Translations under genes and position numbers: made by a program
In this document: piece after piece, positions 35,571-44,076 of the stretch
How the letters are laid out: each line of letters begins with the position of its first letter
Position numbering within the stretch: the stretch's first letter is position 1
Notes under the pieces: model-generated
The model's database searches: none
Seen by the model: only the letters and a program-made list of their open reading frames with translations
Told to the model about the DNA's origin: nothing
Assembly: GCF_004331415.1 (NCBI RefSeq)
Contig: NZ_SJOP01000008.1
Span: forward strand, 1-64,000
From: Kosakonia quasisacchari
GTDB lineage: Bacteria > Pseudomonadota > Gammaproteobacteria > Enterobacterales > Enterobacteriaceae
Length of the DNA: 64,000 nt
Reading direction: 5' to 3'

Positions 35571-37003
35571 TATGCTTGCTCCCCGTTTTTACGCTGCTTT
35601 TGGTGTTTTTTAAACCAGCTACGGAAACTCTCGCCATCGGCATCGGGCAGATCGCGGGCCTCCGTCCACTTGCTGATTGCCGCAATAGTAAACGGCATCT
35701 TGCCGTTGCGGATCATCAGTTGGGCGGCGCGTGCGCCAGCCACCATTCCGACTTTCCATAGCCGGGGATGACGGTTGGCGTAATTGAACAGATGAACGGT
35801 ATGCCTTTCCATCGCCGGCGTTTTTCCGCTTTCTGCCAGCGTGCGCCGGTGCTGAAGGATCAGTGACGACAACGGAATACGCACCGGGCAGACATCATCG
35901 CAGGCTGTACATAATGAGCAGGCATAGGGCAGGTTTTTGAAATCATCATAGCCGCCGAGCAACGGCGTGAGCACCGCACCAACCGGGCCGGGATAAATCG
36001 AGCCGTAACCGTGCCCGCCGATGTGGCGGTAGGCCGGGCAGGTATTCATGCAAGCCCCGCAGCGGATGCAGCGCAGGATGTCCTGGAAAGGCGAGCCCAG
36101 CACCTGCGAGCGGCCATTGTCGACGATAACCAAATGGAACTCTTCCGGCCCGTCGCTTTCCATGCTCCCTTTCGCACCGGTAAGCCAGGTGTTATATCCC
36201 GTAAGACGGGCACCAACCGCGTTGCGCGCCAGCATTGTCAGGATGATATCCAGTTCAGCGAATGTTGGCACCACGCGCTCCATGCCCATAACGGCAATAT
36301 GCGTTTTCGGCACGGTGGTACAAAGTCGCGCATTGCCTTCATTGCTCACCAGGCTGAGTGTGCCGGTTTCTGCGACCGCAAAATTGCACCCGGTGATGCC
36401 GATGTCGGCGCTGAGGAAATCCTCACGGATCTTCTGGCGAATAAAGCGCGTCATGGCTTCCGGCGTTTCGGGGCCGTTATAACCCAGCTTTTCGCGCAAA
36501 ACCTGCTGAATTTGATGGCGATCTTTATGAATGGCAGGGACTACCACGTGCGAAGGGGCGTCTTTGGCGAGTTGCAGAATATACTCGCCCAGATCCGTTT
36601 CCACGATCTCAATGCCTGCCGCTTCAAGCGCGGCGTTCATGCCGATCTCTTCGGTCACCATCGACTTCGATTTAACGATTTTGCGCGCCTGTTTCTGCCC
36701 GGCAATCTGCAAAATATAGCGGGTGGCATCTTCACGCGTGTCGGCAAAAAAGACGTGACCGCCGTTAGCGCTGACCTTTTCGCTCAACTGGTAAAGATAG
36801 GCATCCAGATTGTCGAGAACATGGGCGCGGATTTCAGCGGCGCGCGAGCGCCAGTCGGGCCAGTTTTCCAGTTCATCGACCATTTTCTGCCGATTGATAC
36901 CAATCCGATCCTGCGCGTTGGCAACGGCGTGGCGCATCACCGGATCGTCGATTTGCTGCTGAACCCGTTCATAAAAGGGGACATTGCTGGTTTTTAAAGA
37001 CAT
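35570..37003 (-). CDS. lutB: LutB/YkgF-family iron-sulfur lactate utilization protein
   Basis: 477 residues. The N-terminal LUD domain (about 70-300) includes GCNFAVAETGTLSLVSNEGN. Two ferredoxin-type 4Fe-4S motifs follow: CIRCGACMNTCPAYRHIGG and CSLCTACDDVCPVRIP. A C-terminal tail carries a Lys-rich end. With LutA and LutC it forms the membrane-associated L-lactate dehydrogenase that passes electrons to the respiratory chain. It lies 9 bp after lutA and overlaps lutC by one base. Confidence 0.95.
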   Translation of the reverse strand: MSLKTSNVPFYERVQQQIDDPVMRHAVANAQDRIGINRQKMVDELENWPDWRSRAAEIRAHVLDNLDAYLYQLSEKVSANGGHVFFADTREDATRYILQIAGQKQARKIVKSKSMVTEEIGMNAALEAAGIEIVETDLGEYILQLAKDAPSHVVVPAIHKDRHQIQQVLREKLGYNGPETPEAMTRFIRQKIREDFLSADIGITGCNFAVAETGTLSLVSNEGNARLCTTVPKTHIAVMGMERVVPTFAELDIILTMLARNAVGARLTGYNTWLTGAKGSMESDGPEEFHLVIVDNGRSQVLGSPFQDILRCIRCGACMNTCPAYRHIGGHGYGSIYPGPVGAVLTPLLGGYDDFKNLPYACSLCTACDDVCPVRIPLSSLILQHRRTLAESGKTPAMERHTVHLFNYANRHPRLWKVGMVAGARAAQLMIRNGKMPFTIAAISKWTEARDLPDADGESFRSWFKKHQKQRKNGEQA

Positions 37004-37012
37004 GGTGTTTCC

Positions 37013-37732
37013 TTAGCGGCTCATCAGCACATCAGCGATATGCAACACACGCACGTTCTGGCCTTCACGTTGTAAACGCCCGCCAATATTCAAAAGGCAA
37101 CTGGCATCCGCGCCAATCAGATAATCCGGTTTGGCTTGCATGATATGCGCGACCTTTTCCTTCACCATCTCGCCGGAAATTTCAGCCATCTTGACCGAAA
37201 AAGTGCCGCCAAAACCGCAGCAGGTTTCCTGCGCGCCAAACGGCACAATTTCCAGCTCACGTACCTCGCGCAGCAGCGCCAGCGGTTCATCACGTACCCC
37301 GAGCTTACGAAACAGGCTGCACGAGGGATGATAGACCGCCCGCCCTGGCAGGCGCGCGCCGACATCGGTTACGCCAAGCTGGTTAACAATAAAGGAGGTC
37401 AGATCGACCATTCGGCTGGCAATCTTCGCCGCGCGCGTCGCCCACTCCGGCTCATCGACTAGCCAGTCCGGATAGTGACGAATCGCGTTCATGCAGGAAC
37501 TGGCAGGCGAGATAATCGGGTAGTCGTTGATTTCCAGCGCCGCAATCTGCGCTTTCATGCCCGGCAGCGCATCACGGATGTAGCCGCTATTAATTGCCGG
37601 TTGACCGCAGCAACCCTGTTTTTCAGGAAACTGAACATGGCAACCTAACTGCTCAAGTAGCAGAACACTGTTTCGCGACATGCGTGATTTCAGCGCGTCC
37701 CCAATGCAGGTAACAAAGAAATTTACGTTCAT
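37013..37732 (-). CDS. lutA: LutA/YkgE-family lactate utilization protein
   Basis: 239 residues from ATG 37732 (MNVNFFVTCIGD), the family start; the longer frame adds an unrelated 43 residues overlapping cfa. Two CCG motifs bind an iron-sulfur cluster, as in heterodisulfide reductase and GlpC: EKQGCCGQPA and QETCCGFGGTFSVKM. It is the first gene of lutABC (E. coli ykgEFG), and a GGAAG lies about 9 bases upstream. No lactate regulator gene is adjacent; transcription may start in the 95-bp gap after the cfa paralogue. Confidence 0.94.
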   Translation of the reverse strand: MNVNFFVTCIGDALKSRMSRNSVLLLEQLGCHVQFPEKQGCCGQPAINSGYIRDALPGMKAQIAALEINDYPIISPASSCMNAIRHYPDWLVDEPEWATRAAKIASRMVDLTSFIVNQLGVTDVGARLPGRAVYHPSCSLFRKLGVRDEPLALLREVRELEIVPFGAQETCCGFGGTFSVKMAEISGEMVKEKVAHIMQAKPDYLIGADASCLLNIGGRLQREGQNVRVLHIADVLMSR

Positions 37733-37826
37733 ATTATTTAGCTTCCAGCGCAGATAACGGCATCGCGTCATTTTTAATTTCGGGCAGGCGGTGAGGGCGT
37801 TTGTGCTTGCCGGTTTAATCGTCTCT

Positions 37827-38978
37827 TTAGCGCGCCACGCGCAGCCCGCCGGTGACGCCACGGCTTAATACGATTTGCCAAAGCTGGATATTTCTGGCGC
37901 GAAATGCACCCGCGCAGGCGGTGAGGTAATAATTAAACATACGGTGAAATTCCGTCGAATAATTGCCTGCTATTTGTGGCCAGGCCTGATTAAAGCGGCG
38001 ATACCATGCCATTAAGGTCTTGTCGTAATCTGCGCCGAAATTATGCACATCTTCGATAACAAAATAGGGTTCGCTGGCATCAGCAATCTGTTTTATGGAG
38101 GGCAGGCAGCCATTAGGAAATATATATTTATTGATCCAGGCATCGACGTTATGCAGGGTTTTATTCGAACCAATCGAGTGCAGCAAAAATAAGCCATCGG
38201 GCTTCAGGCAGCGATCCACAGCGTTAAAATAGGTCGCATAGTTTTTCGGGCCAACATGTTCGAACATGCCGACAGAGACGATGCGGTCATAGCGTTTATC
38301 CAGATCGCGGTAATCCTGCAGCAGGATTCGAATATCCAGCCCCTCGCTGTGGCTTTCGGCGTAGGCTTTTTGCTCTGCCGAAATGGTAATCCCTTCGACG
38401 CTCACACCATAATGGCGCGCCGCATATTCCGCTAAACCGCCCCAGCCGCAGCCAATATCCAGCAGCGTCATGCCGGGTTTAAGTTGCAGTTTTTCGCAGA
38501 TCAGCGCGAGCTTATTTTCCTGCGCCGCACACAGTTCATCGGCGTTTTTCCAGTAACCGCACGAGTACTGCATATGGGGATCCAACATGCGGCTAAACAG
38601 ATCGTTGCCAAGATCGTAATGCACTTCGCCCACTTGCCAGGCGCGTCGACGGGACTGAGGGTTGACGATGCGCGCAGCGGCGATGCGCATCAGGTCGGCG
38701 AAACGGGCTGGGCGCTGCTCATCGAGCCTGGCGCGCAGCAGCTTGTCAAAAAACACATCAAGCTGTTTGCAATCCCACCAGCCCTCCATATAACTTTCAC
38801 CGAGCCCGAGTGAACCCTGCTGTAACACGCGTTTGAAAAAACGCGTGTCATGCACGCGGATATCCCAGGGTTCGGGGCCATTAATCATAATGCCTGCCTG
38901 TGACAGCAGTTCCTGGACGATCCGCAGCCAATGGCCGGGTTTACTGATCACATCGACGGTACATTCGTTAGCCATCAT
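37827..38978 (-). CDS. Cyclopropane-fatty-acyl-phospholipid synthase (Cfa paralogue)
   Basis: 383 residues, close in length and pattern to E. coli Cfa. It transfers a methylene group from S-adenosylmethionine to unsaturated acyl chains of membrane phospholipids. GLGESYMEGWWDCKQLDVFF, VGEVHYDLGNDLFSRMLDP, LLDIGCGWGGLAEYAA (SAM-binding loop) and VSVGMFEHVGPKNYATYF are present. GGAAAG precedes the ATG pair. Similarity to E. coli Cfa is only moderate and the gene neighbours are not those of cfa. I therefore take it as a second copy, upstream of lutABC. Confidence 0.92.
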   Translation of the reverse strand: MMANECTVDVISKPGHWLRIVQELLSQAGIMINGPEPWDIRVHDTRFFKRVLQQGSLGLGESYMEGWWDCKQLDVFFDKLLRARLDEQRPARFADLMRIAAARIVNPQSRRRAWQVGEVHYDLGNDLFSRMLDPHMQYSCGYWKNADELCAAQENKLALICEKLQLKPGMTLLDIGCGWGGLAEYAARHYGVSVEGITISAEQKAYAESHSEGLDIRILLQDYRDLDKRYDRIVSVGMFEHVGPKNYATYFNAVDRCLKPDGLFLLHSIGSNKTLHNVDAWINKYIFPNGCLPSIKQIADASEPYFVIEDVHNFGADYDKTLMAWYRRFNQAWPQIAGNYSTEFHRMFNYYLTACAGAFRARNIQLWQIVLSRGVTGGLRVAR

Positions 38979-39186
38979 CTTTCCTTCAACGTAGCGTGCG
39001 CTCAGCCGGTAATTTCCCCGTCATTCACTGCCCGTCAGCGCGAAAAAGGCTTATCGCTCAGGCAGGTGGCTGGTAAATTGTTCACAACGGGTGAAATATA
39101 TCTATGACCCGTTCATTATTCAGGAAACCCGTTCTGCCTGCGCTGTGCTATCAAGACAAACTTCATCGAATAGAGGTCAGGTTGTT

Positions 39187-39984
39187 ATGTGCTCTAAGCT
39201 TGTGTTACCGCCTCGTCAGCCCATTAGCGGCCAGCCCGCGCCGGTGCTGATGGCCTTGCCTCGCCCGGTGTACTTTCGCAGTTACCCTTTACGGGGCGAC
39301 ACGGGTGTCGACATGCACGAGCATCCTTTCGCGGAGTTTCTCTATGCGCGCGAGGGAAGTATGCGGGTGGAAATCGAAGGGAAAACGCTGGTGGTGCCCG
39401 TGCTCTATGGTGTCTGGATCCCGGCTCGTGTGCCGCACCGTCTTCTTGCCGGCAGCGACGTATTGCTGGAAAGCCTGTATGTGGAGGCCGATTTTGCCAC
39501 TATCCCCTTTAGCGGCAGCAAGGTGGTGGTGGTGAGTGATTTTGTGCGTGAGTATATTCACTACGCCACGCAAAACGTGCCGGAAAAGTATGATGATGCA
39601 GGCGATGACGCCCAACTGGTGCAGGTGCTGATTTCCCTGCTCAGACGCTTGCCCGACGCCGGCTTATCGGTCTCCTGGCCAGTATCACCGTTGCTGATAA
39701 AAGTATGCAGCCAGATCCAGAAAACGCCCGGCGACGCGCACAGCATTGAACAGTGGGCCTCCTGTAGCGGTATGTCGGTGCGCACGTTTTCACGCCGTTT
39801 CAAAAAGGAGACTGGCGTGGCGTTCAGCGAATGGAAAAAACGGGTGCGTTTGCTGGAATCGGTGGTGATGTTAAAAAACAAGCGCAGCGTGACGCAGGTG
39901 GCACTTGAGCTTGGCTATTCAAGCCCGGCGTCATTTACCTTTGCGTTTCGCGCCATGTTCGGCGTGCCGCCAACGCGATATTAA
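39187..39984 (+). CDS. AraC-family regulator with cupin-type sensor domain
   Basis: 265 residues from ATG 39187 (AGG five bases upstream); an in-frame ATG 96 bases earlier is less likely. The N-terminal cupin (about 30-115) includes DMHEHPFAEFLYAREGSMRV and GVWIPARVPHRLL. The C-terminal AraC domain has SIEQWASCSGMSVRTFSRRF and VTQVALELGYSSPASFTFAF, as in NimR-like regulators, which often control neighbouring MFS exporters. The converging MFS gene 47 bp away is the natural candidate. The gene is divergent from the cfa paralogue. Confidence 0.92.
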   Translation: MCSKLVLPPRQPISGQPAPVLMALPRPVYFRSYPLRGDTGVDMHEHPFAEFLYAREGSMRVEIEGKTLVVPVLYGVWIPARVPHRLLAGSDVLLESLYVEADFATIPFSGSKVVVVSDFVREYIHYATQNVPEKYDDAGDDAQLVQVLISLLRRLPDAGLSVSWPVSPLLIKVCSQIQKTPGDAHSIEQWASCSGMSVRTFSRRFKKETGVAFSEWKKRVRLLESVVMLKNKRSVTQVALELGYSSPASFTFAFRAMFGVPPTRY

Positions 39985-40030
39985 TTTGAAACCATGTGCC
40001 GCGCTTTTTCAGCCGCGCCCGGGCGCGGCG

Positions 40031-41242
40031 TCAATCATACTGCCGCGCTGTGCGATCGGCAGAAAAAAGACGGCGTAGCCACCAGATAAGAAGCGCCAGC
40101 AGGGCTATTGCGCCAAGCACGGCAAACGCCACGCCGTAGGAGTATTTTGCCGCAATTGTTCCCGCCATCGCCGGGCTGAATGCGGCCCCGACACCTTGTA
40201 ACAGCATAATAAAGCTCTGCCCGGCATTGGTGTGCCCGCTGCCTTCCAGCAATTTGACGATATAACCGGGTACCGCGACGCCCAGAAGCCCTGCGGCTAC
40301 GCCATCTAATATCTGAACCGGGATCATAAAAAGCGGTCCGGCCGAGACGCAAGCAAGCGCCGCGCGCAGCGGCAAAACCATTAACGCTGCCGTAATCAGC
40401 CACGGGTAACCATATTTTCCCGCCCTGGCAGCGGCGAATAAGGCGACGGGAATCATCACCAGCTGCGAAATAATGACAGTCGCCGCCGCATAAACACCGG
40501 CGCTCATTTCCCCGCCTGGCGCGGCGGCCACCCGCATGCTGAGCATCGGCAATAGCGCAGCGTTAGCCAGATGAAACAGCATCAGCGTCACGCCGGTCGC
40601 GATGAGGGCGGGGTGAGTAATAATCGCGGAGAGGCGAGGGACTGCCGCCGGATCTTCGTCGCGACTGAGACCTCGCGCGGCGCGGTTATCAATATCGTTA
40701 TTGCGGATAGCAAAAACCGCTAGCGTTGCGCAGATTGCCATACCGGTCATCAGAATAAAGACGGCATCGGTGCCCAGGTACAACACCAGAATGGCTGCCA
40801 ATATTGCGGCGCTCATATTTCCGCCATGGTTAAACGCCTCGTTCCTGCCCATTTGATGGTTAAACCCTGACGAGCCGGTTAAGCCAAGCGTAATGCCCAT
40901 TAACAGGGGCGCAATAAAGGCGGCGGATACACCGGTGACAAATTGCGAGAAACCGACAACAAAAAGAGTCGGATATGCCCAGAGCAACAGCGTGGCGGTG
41001 GTGATCAGCAAGCAGCAAACGACGAGTAATCCTCGTTTATGGCGTGATGCATCAGCAACCAACCCGGAAGGCATTGTCGCCACCAGGCCCGCCAGACCAC
41101 CGGCTGTCATCATCCAGCCAATGTTGTCGGCTTTCCACTGATGTTCAGTGAGAAATATCCCCAAAAAAGGGCCAAGCCCGTCCCTTACATCCGCCATGAA
41201 AAAGTTCACTAAGCAGAGTGCCTGCAGCGATCGTAACGGCAT
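40031..41242 (-). CDS. MFS transporter, function unknown
   Basis: 403 residues from ATG 41242, chosen for its AAGGGG four bases upstream; an ATG at 41263 and a much longer frame to 41410 are alternatives. There are 12 predicted membrane helices, starting LQALCLVNFFMADVRDGLGP, with TMPSGLVADASRHKRGLLVV as the loop 2-3 motif. The family is the poorly described MFS group of sugar-phosphate/multidrug-like permeases. It converges on an AraC regulator gene that may control it. Confidence 0.88.
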   Translation of the reverse strand: MPLRSLQALCLVNFFMADVRDGLGPFLGIFLTEHQWKADNIGWMMTAGGLAGLVATMPSGLVADASRHKRGLLVVCCLLITTATLLLWAYPTLFVVGFSQFVTGVSAAFIAPLLMGITLGLTGSSGFNHQMGRNEAFNHGGNMSAAILAAILVLYLGTDAVFILMTGMAICATLAVFAIRNNDIDNRAARGLSRDEDPAAVPRLSAIITHPALIATGVTLMLFHLANAALLPMLSMRVAAAPGGEMSAGVYAAATVIISQLVMIPVALFAAARAGKYGYPWLITAALMVLPLRAALACVSAGPLFMIPVQILDGVAAGLLGVAVPGYIVKLLEGSGHTNAGQSFIMLLQGVGAAFSPAMAGTIAAKYSYGVAFAVLGAIALLALLIWWLRRLFSADRTARQYD

Positions 41243-41523
41243 TGAACCCCTTCTTATGAGCATGGTTGAGTGTTCCTGAATAATGGGTTGTTGCGCATCC
41301 TGAACGCGTTTTGTTATCTGTTTCAGCGAGTGGGAGACAAAAAAATATGCCTTATTGAAGGCCCGTGAGAAGGGATAATAATCGGGTTTTACGTCAATCG
41401 TGTGATACATAAATGTAACATTCTGTCGTGCTGACGCGGGCTGGTGAAAGGCTGTCTTACTTAAAAGCGTAGAGAGTCTGCATCATCATCCGGGCGGCTG
41501 ATGATGCAGACGGTGTTTAACAT

Positions 41524-41922
41524 CTATCCCAACAAAATCGCGCCCCACACGACAGCTACCATCAGCAGCGCCGTGGTTTGGGCTGCACTGCCCATATCTT
41601 TGGCGTTTTTAGAAAGCGGGTGGCGCTCCAGTGAGATGCGATCGACCACCGCTTCGATGGCAGAATTTAGCAGCTCCACTAACAGGCTGATAAAGCAGAC
41701 GGCCAGCAGCAGTGCGCGCTCAACCCCGCTGACGTTAACAACGAAAGCCGTCACCATCAGTACACTATGTAAAACAAGAAGTTGGCGGAAGGCCGCCTCG
41801 CCATGCACGGCGGTAAGAAAACCGTCGCGTGAATAAATCAGCGTACTGAAGATCCGCGAGATTCCGGTCTTGCCATGGGAATATTTGCCTGTTTCGCTGG
41901 GGCCTGACGATTGCATTTGCAT
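41524..41922 (-). CDS. dgkA: Diacylglycerol kinase DgkA
   Basis: 132 residues, three membrane helices. The kinase signature ELLNSAIEAVVDRISLE and SKNAKDMGSAAQ match E. coli DgkA. It phosphorylates diacylglycerol to phosphatidic acid in the inner membrane, recycling diacylglycerol released when phosphatidylethanolamine donates its head group. An N-terminal extension of about 15 residues is unusual. It lies 100 bp downstream of a sensor kinase that belongs with a phosphoethanolamine transferase. Its promoter shares a direct-repeat element with the transferase promoter. Confidence 0.94.
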   Translation of the reverse strand: MQMQSSGPSETGKYSHGKTGISRIFSTLIYSRDGFLTAVHGEAAFRQLLVLHSVLMVTAFVVNVSGVERALLLAVCFISLLVELLNSAIEAVVDRISLERHPLSKNAKDMGSAAQTTALLMVAVVWGAILLG

Positions 41923-41962
41923 CTCCTGAAGAAAGATTTGAGCGCGCAGTATGCGAAAAGAG

Positions 41963-41981
41963 TTGTCAGGAAATTGTCAAA
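41963..41981 (-). promoter_or_regulatory. Direct-repeat response-regulator box upstream of dgkA
   Basis: Minus-strand sequence TTTGACAATTTCCTGACAA: two GACAA half-sites spaced 11 bp, the usual spacing for OmpR-type regulators. 15 of 19 bases agree with the element at 44012-44030 between the regulator and the transferase gene. It is 41 bp upstream of the dgkA start. Confidence 0.55.
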
Positions 41982-42025
41982 ACCGTATCGAAAACAGAAA
42001 CGTATTGGTAAACAGCCGTGACGGG

Positions 42026-43258
42026 TTAGCGCGTGCGCTGCATATCCAGCGTAAAGCGGCAGCCTTGATCTGAGCTTTCGACCGTCATGCGCCAGCCAAG
42101 ATGCTCCACAATGCGTTGCACAATCGATAAGCCAAGCCCCTCGCCATGTTGCTGCGTGCCGGACTGAAAGCGCTGAAAATGGTGCGGATCGATACTCGAC
42201 GGCAGGCCTGGGCCGGTATCAGAAAGGGTCAGGGTTGCGCCATGCAACGCCAAACGTATCTCTCCTGCCGCGGTGTACTGGCAAGCATTGCGAAGCAGGT
42301 TCCAGAAAACGCTGCGCGCCAGTTCAGCATTGGTCTGTAAGTGGATTTGCTCCGCGGCGTCCAGTATCAGCGCGACGGGCTTTTTTGCCATCCAGGGCTG
42401 GCAGCGCGCAATGCACTCTTCAAGCAAAGGGCGAAGCGCGACCTCGCTGCGCGGCAGAGTTTGCGGATCGCGCGAAAGCAGCAACAGACAGGTCAACTGG
42501 CGCTGCATTTCCTGAGTGGTGCGCAGGATCCGCTCCGCACCAGGCACCAGATGGCTGTCGGCAGGTAACTGGTGCACGATGGTTTCCGCCGCTCCGCTAA
42601 TGATCGCCAGCGGTGTGCGCAATTCATGACTGGCATCGCCGACAAAGCAGCGCTCACGCTGGAGAAAGCGCTCCAGTTCATCGCTGTGTTGGGCAAACGC
42701 GCGCGCCAGCACGCCGATTTCATCACTCGCGTCCTGGAAAGGTAACGGTTTTTGATTGTGCTCGACGGCATTAGCCAGCTGTGTGATGGGAACCGTAACG
42801 CGAGCCGATGTTAAACGGCCAATCCAGAAGGCGCCAAGCACACACAACAGAATGATAAGCGGCGCGAAGCCGTCAATTATCCACTCCAGCCAGGCGTAAT
42901 GTTGGCCATCCTGTAGCAGGTAGTAGCGTTGTTGGTGCTGCTCAAATACCAGCAAGTGTCGGTCGGCAGGTTCCTCCAGACGGTGGTAGCCCGGTGTGTA
43001 CTGGCGTAACACATCAGGCGCGGTTTGTGCGTTATAGAGCTGGCTGTCTTCAGGCAGGGTGGGGAGGATGCCGTTGGCAATCTCCTCTTCCAGCCGGGGC
43101 GCTTCATCGTGCAGGCTTTCTGACATCACCCAGGCGCGGAGTTCGTCGTAGTCGAGTTGCTCAGCCACGACCACAAACGCCATAACTGCCACCATCAGCA
43201 GTACAAACGAAATGGTAATGCGCGTATTGAGCGTCATCTGCTGGTAAAGGGATTTCAT
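42026..43258 (-). CDS. Sensor histidine kinase of the lipid A modification module
   Basis: 410 residues from ATG 43258. Two membrane helices (about 12-35 and 137-160) enclose a periplasmic sensor of 100 residues rich in Glu and Asp (DEAPRLEEEIANGILPTLPEDS). This is a charge pattern seen in PmrB- and PhoQ-like sensors of metal or cationic peptides. A HAMP domain, the phosphoacceptor box FVGDASHELRTPLAIISG and the ATPase motifs NLLRNACQYT, LSDTGPGLP and GEGLGLSIVQRIVEHLG follow. It lies 23 bp after the regulator gene. The signal is not known; polymyxin or metals are guesses. Confidence 0.92.
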   Translation of the reverse strand: MKSLYQQMTLNTRITISFVLLMVAVMAFVVVAEQLDYDELRAWVMSESLHDEAPRLEEEIANGILPTLPEDSQLYNAQTAPDVLRQYTPGYHRLEEPADRHLLVFEQHQQRYYLLQDGQHYAWLEWIIDGFAPLIILLCVLGAFWIGRLTSARVTVPITQLANAVEHNQKPLPFQDASDEIGVLARAFAQHSDELERFLQRERCFVGDASHELRTPLAIISGAAETIVHQLPADSHLVPGAERILRTTQEMQRQLTCLLLLSRDPQTLPRSEVALRPLLEECIARCQPWMAKKPVALILDAAEQIHLQTNAELARSVFWNLLRNACQYTAAGEIRLALHGATLTLSDTGPGLPSSIDPHHFQRFQSGTQQHGEGLGLSIVQRIVEHLGWRMTVESSDQGCRFTLDMQRTR

Positions 43259-43281
43259 GGTGGATGTTCTGCCTCTGGTGA

Positions 43282-43977
43282 TTATTCTGCGCAAGCCTCC
43301 CCGGGCTTATGCAGGCGTAAACCGATGCCATGTACCGTTTCTATCAGCGCAGATGTGAAGTTTTTGTCAATTCGCTGGCGCAAGTCATGAATATGTGTGC
43401 GCAATGCGCCGCTTTCCGGTGGCTCGTCGCCCCAGAGCAGGTACTCCATCTCCTGCTTTTTGACGACAGCGGGTGCTGCGCGCATCAAACTCAGCAGCAA
43501 TTTATGGGTGGTGGGCGTCAGGTTAATAGTCTGGCCTTGCCGCCATGCTTGCGGTGCGCGGGTATCTACCAGCAGATCTTCCCAACTTAATGTGCCTTGC
43601 ACCTGCCGCCCCTGGGCACGGCGCACCAGCGCCTGGATACGTGCGTCCAGCTCTTTGAGTGAAAAGGGTTTTACCAGGTAATCGTCCGCACCCAGCGCAA
43701 AGCCCTGCACGCGGTCATCAACCGGATCGCGCGCGGTCAGCATCAGCACCGGTACCGGGTTTTGATATTCACGGCGAAGTTTGCTGCATAGCGTCATACC
43801 GTCCAGGCGCGGCAGCATCAGATCCAACAAGATGGCATCGTAGTCATTCTGCGTGGCCATACGCAGACCGGTGGCGCCATCACGCGCGTCATCCAGCACG
43901 TAGCCCAGCGGCTCAAAGAATTCGTACAGGTTGGCCACCAACTCAGGGTTATCTTCGATAATGAGCAGGCGAGTCAT
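43282..43977 (-). CDS. OmpR-family response regulator of the lipid A modification module
   Basis: 231 residues. The receiver domain (1-115) has the acidic pair in LLIIEDN, the phosphorylated Asp in LLDLMLPRLDG and Lys in LVKPFSLKEL. The winged-helix output domain (about 130-225) has LTPTTHKLLLSLM and ALRTHIHDLRQRIDKNF. It is divergent from the phosphoethanolamine transferase gene and precedes its kinase. The same direct-repeat element occurs in this intergenic gap and before dgkA, so it likely controls transferase, itself and dgkA. Confidence 0.93.
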   Translation of the reverse strand: MTRLLIIEDNPELVANLYEFFEPLGYVLDDARDGATGLRMATQNDYDAILLDLMLPRLDGMTLCSKLRREYQNPVPVLMLTARDPVDDRVQGFALGADDYLVKPFSLKELDARIQALVRRAQGRQVQGTLSWEDLLVDTRAPQAWRQGQTINLTPTTHKLLLSLMRAAPAVVKKQEMEYLLWGDEPPESGALRTHIHDLRQRIDKNFTSALIETVHGIGLRLHKPGEACAE

Positions 43978-44011
43978 AGAAAACCGGCATTGGGAAAAAG
44001 GAGCCGACTAC

Positions 44012-44030
44012 CTTAACAACTTCCTGACAC
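44012..44030 (+). promoter_or_regulatory. Direct-repeat response-regulator box in the regulator/transferase gap
   Basis: CTTAACAACTTCCTGACAC: half-sites AACAA and GACA(C) spaced 11 bp. It resembles the PmrA-type TTAA-based box only in its first half. It agrees at 15 of 19 positions with the element upstream of dgkA and sits between the two divergent genes, 46 bp from the transferase start. Confidence 0.55.
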
Positions 44031-44076
44031 TGGGGCGTTGATACTGCGCACATTTCTAACCCATTGAGAATTGCGC

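Noticed and set aside
36011..36997. 328-codon frame opposite lutB
   Set aside because: Shadow of the conserved LutB frame; the translation has no recognisable domain.
44012..44030. Reading the transferase promoter element as a classic PmrA box
   Set aside because: Only the first half resembles TTAA; the second half is CCTGAC. The adjacent regulator is a better candidate than PmrA.
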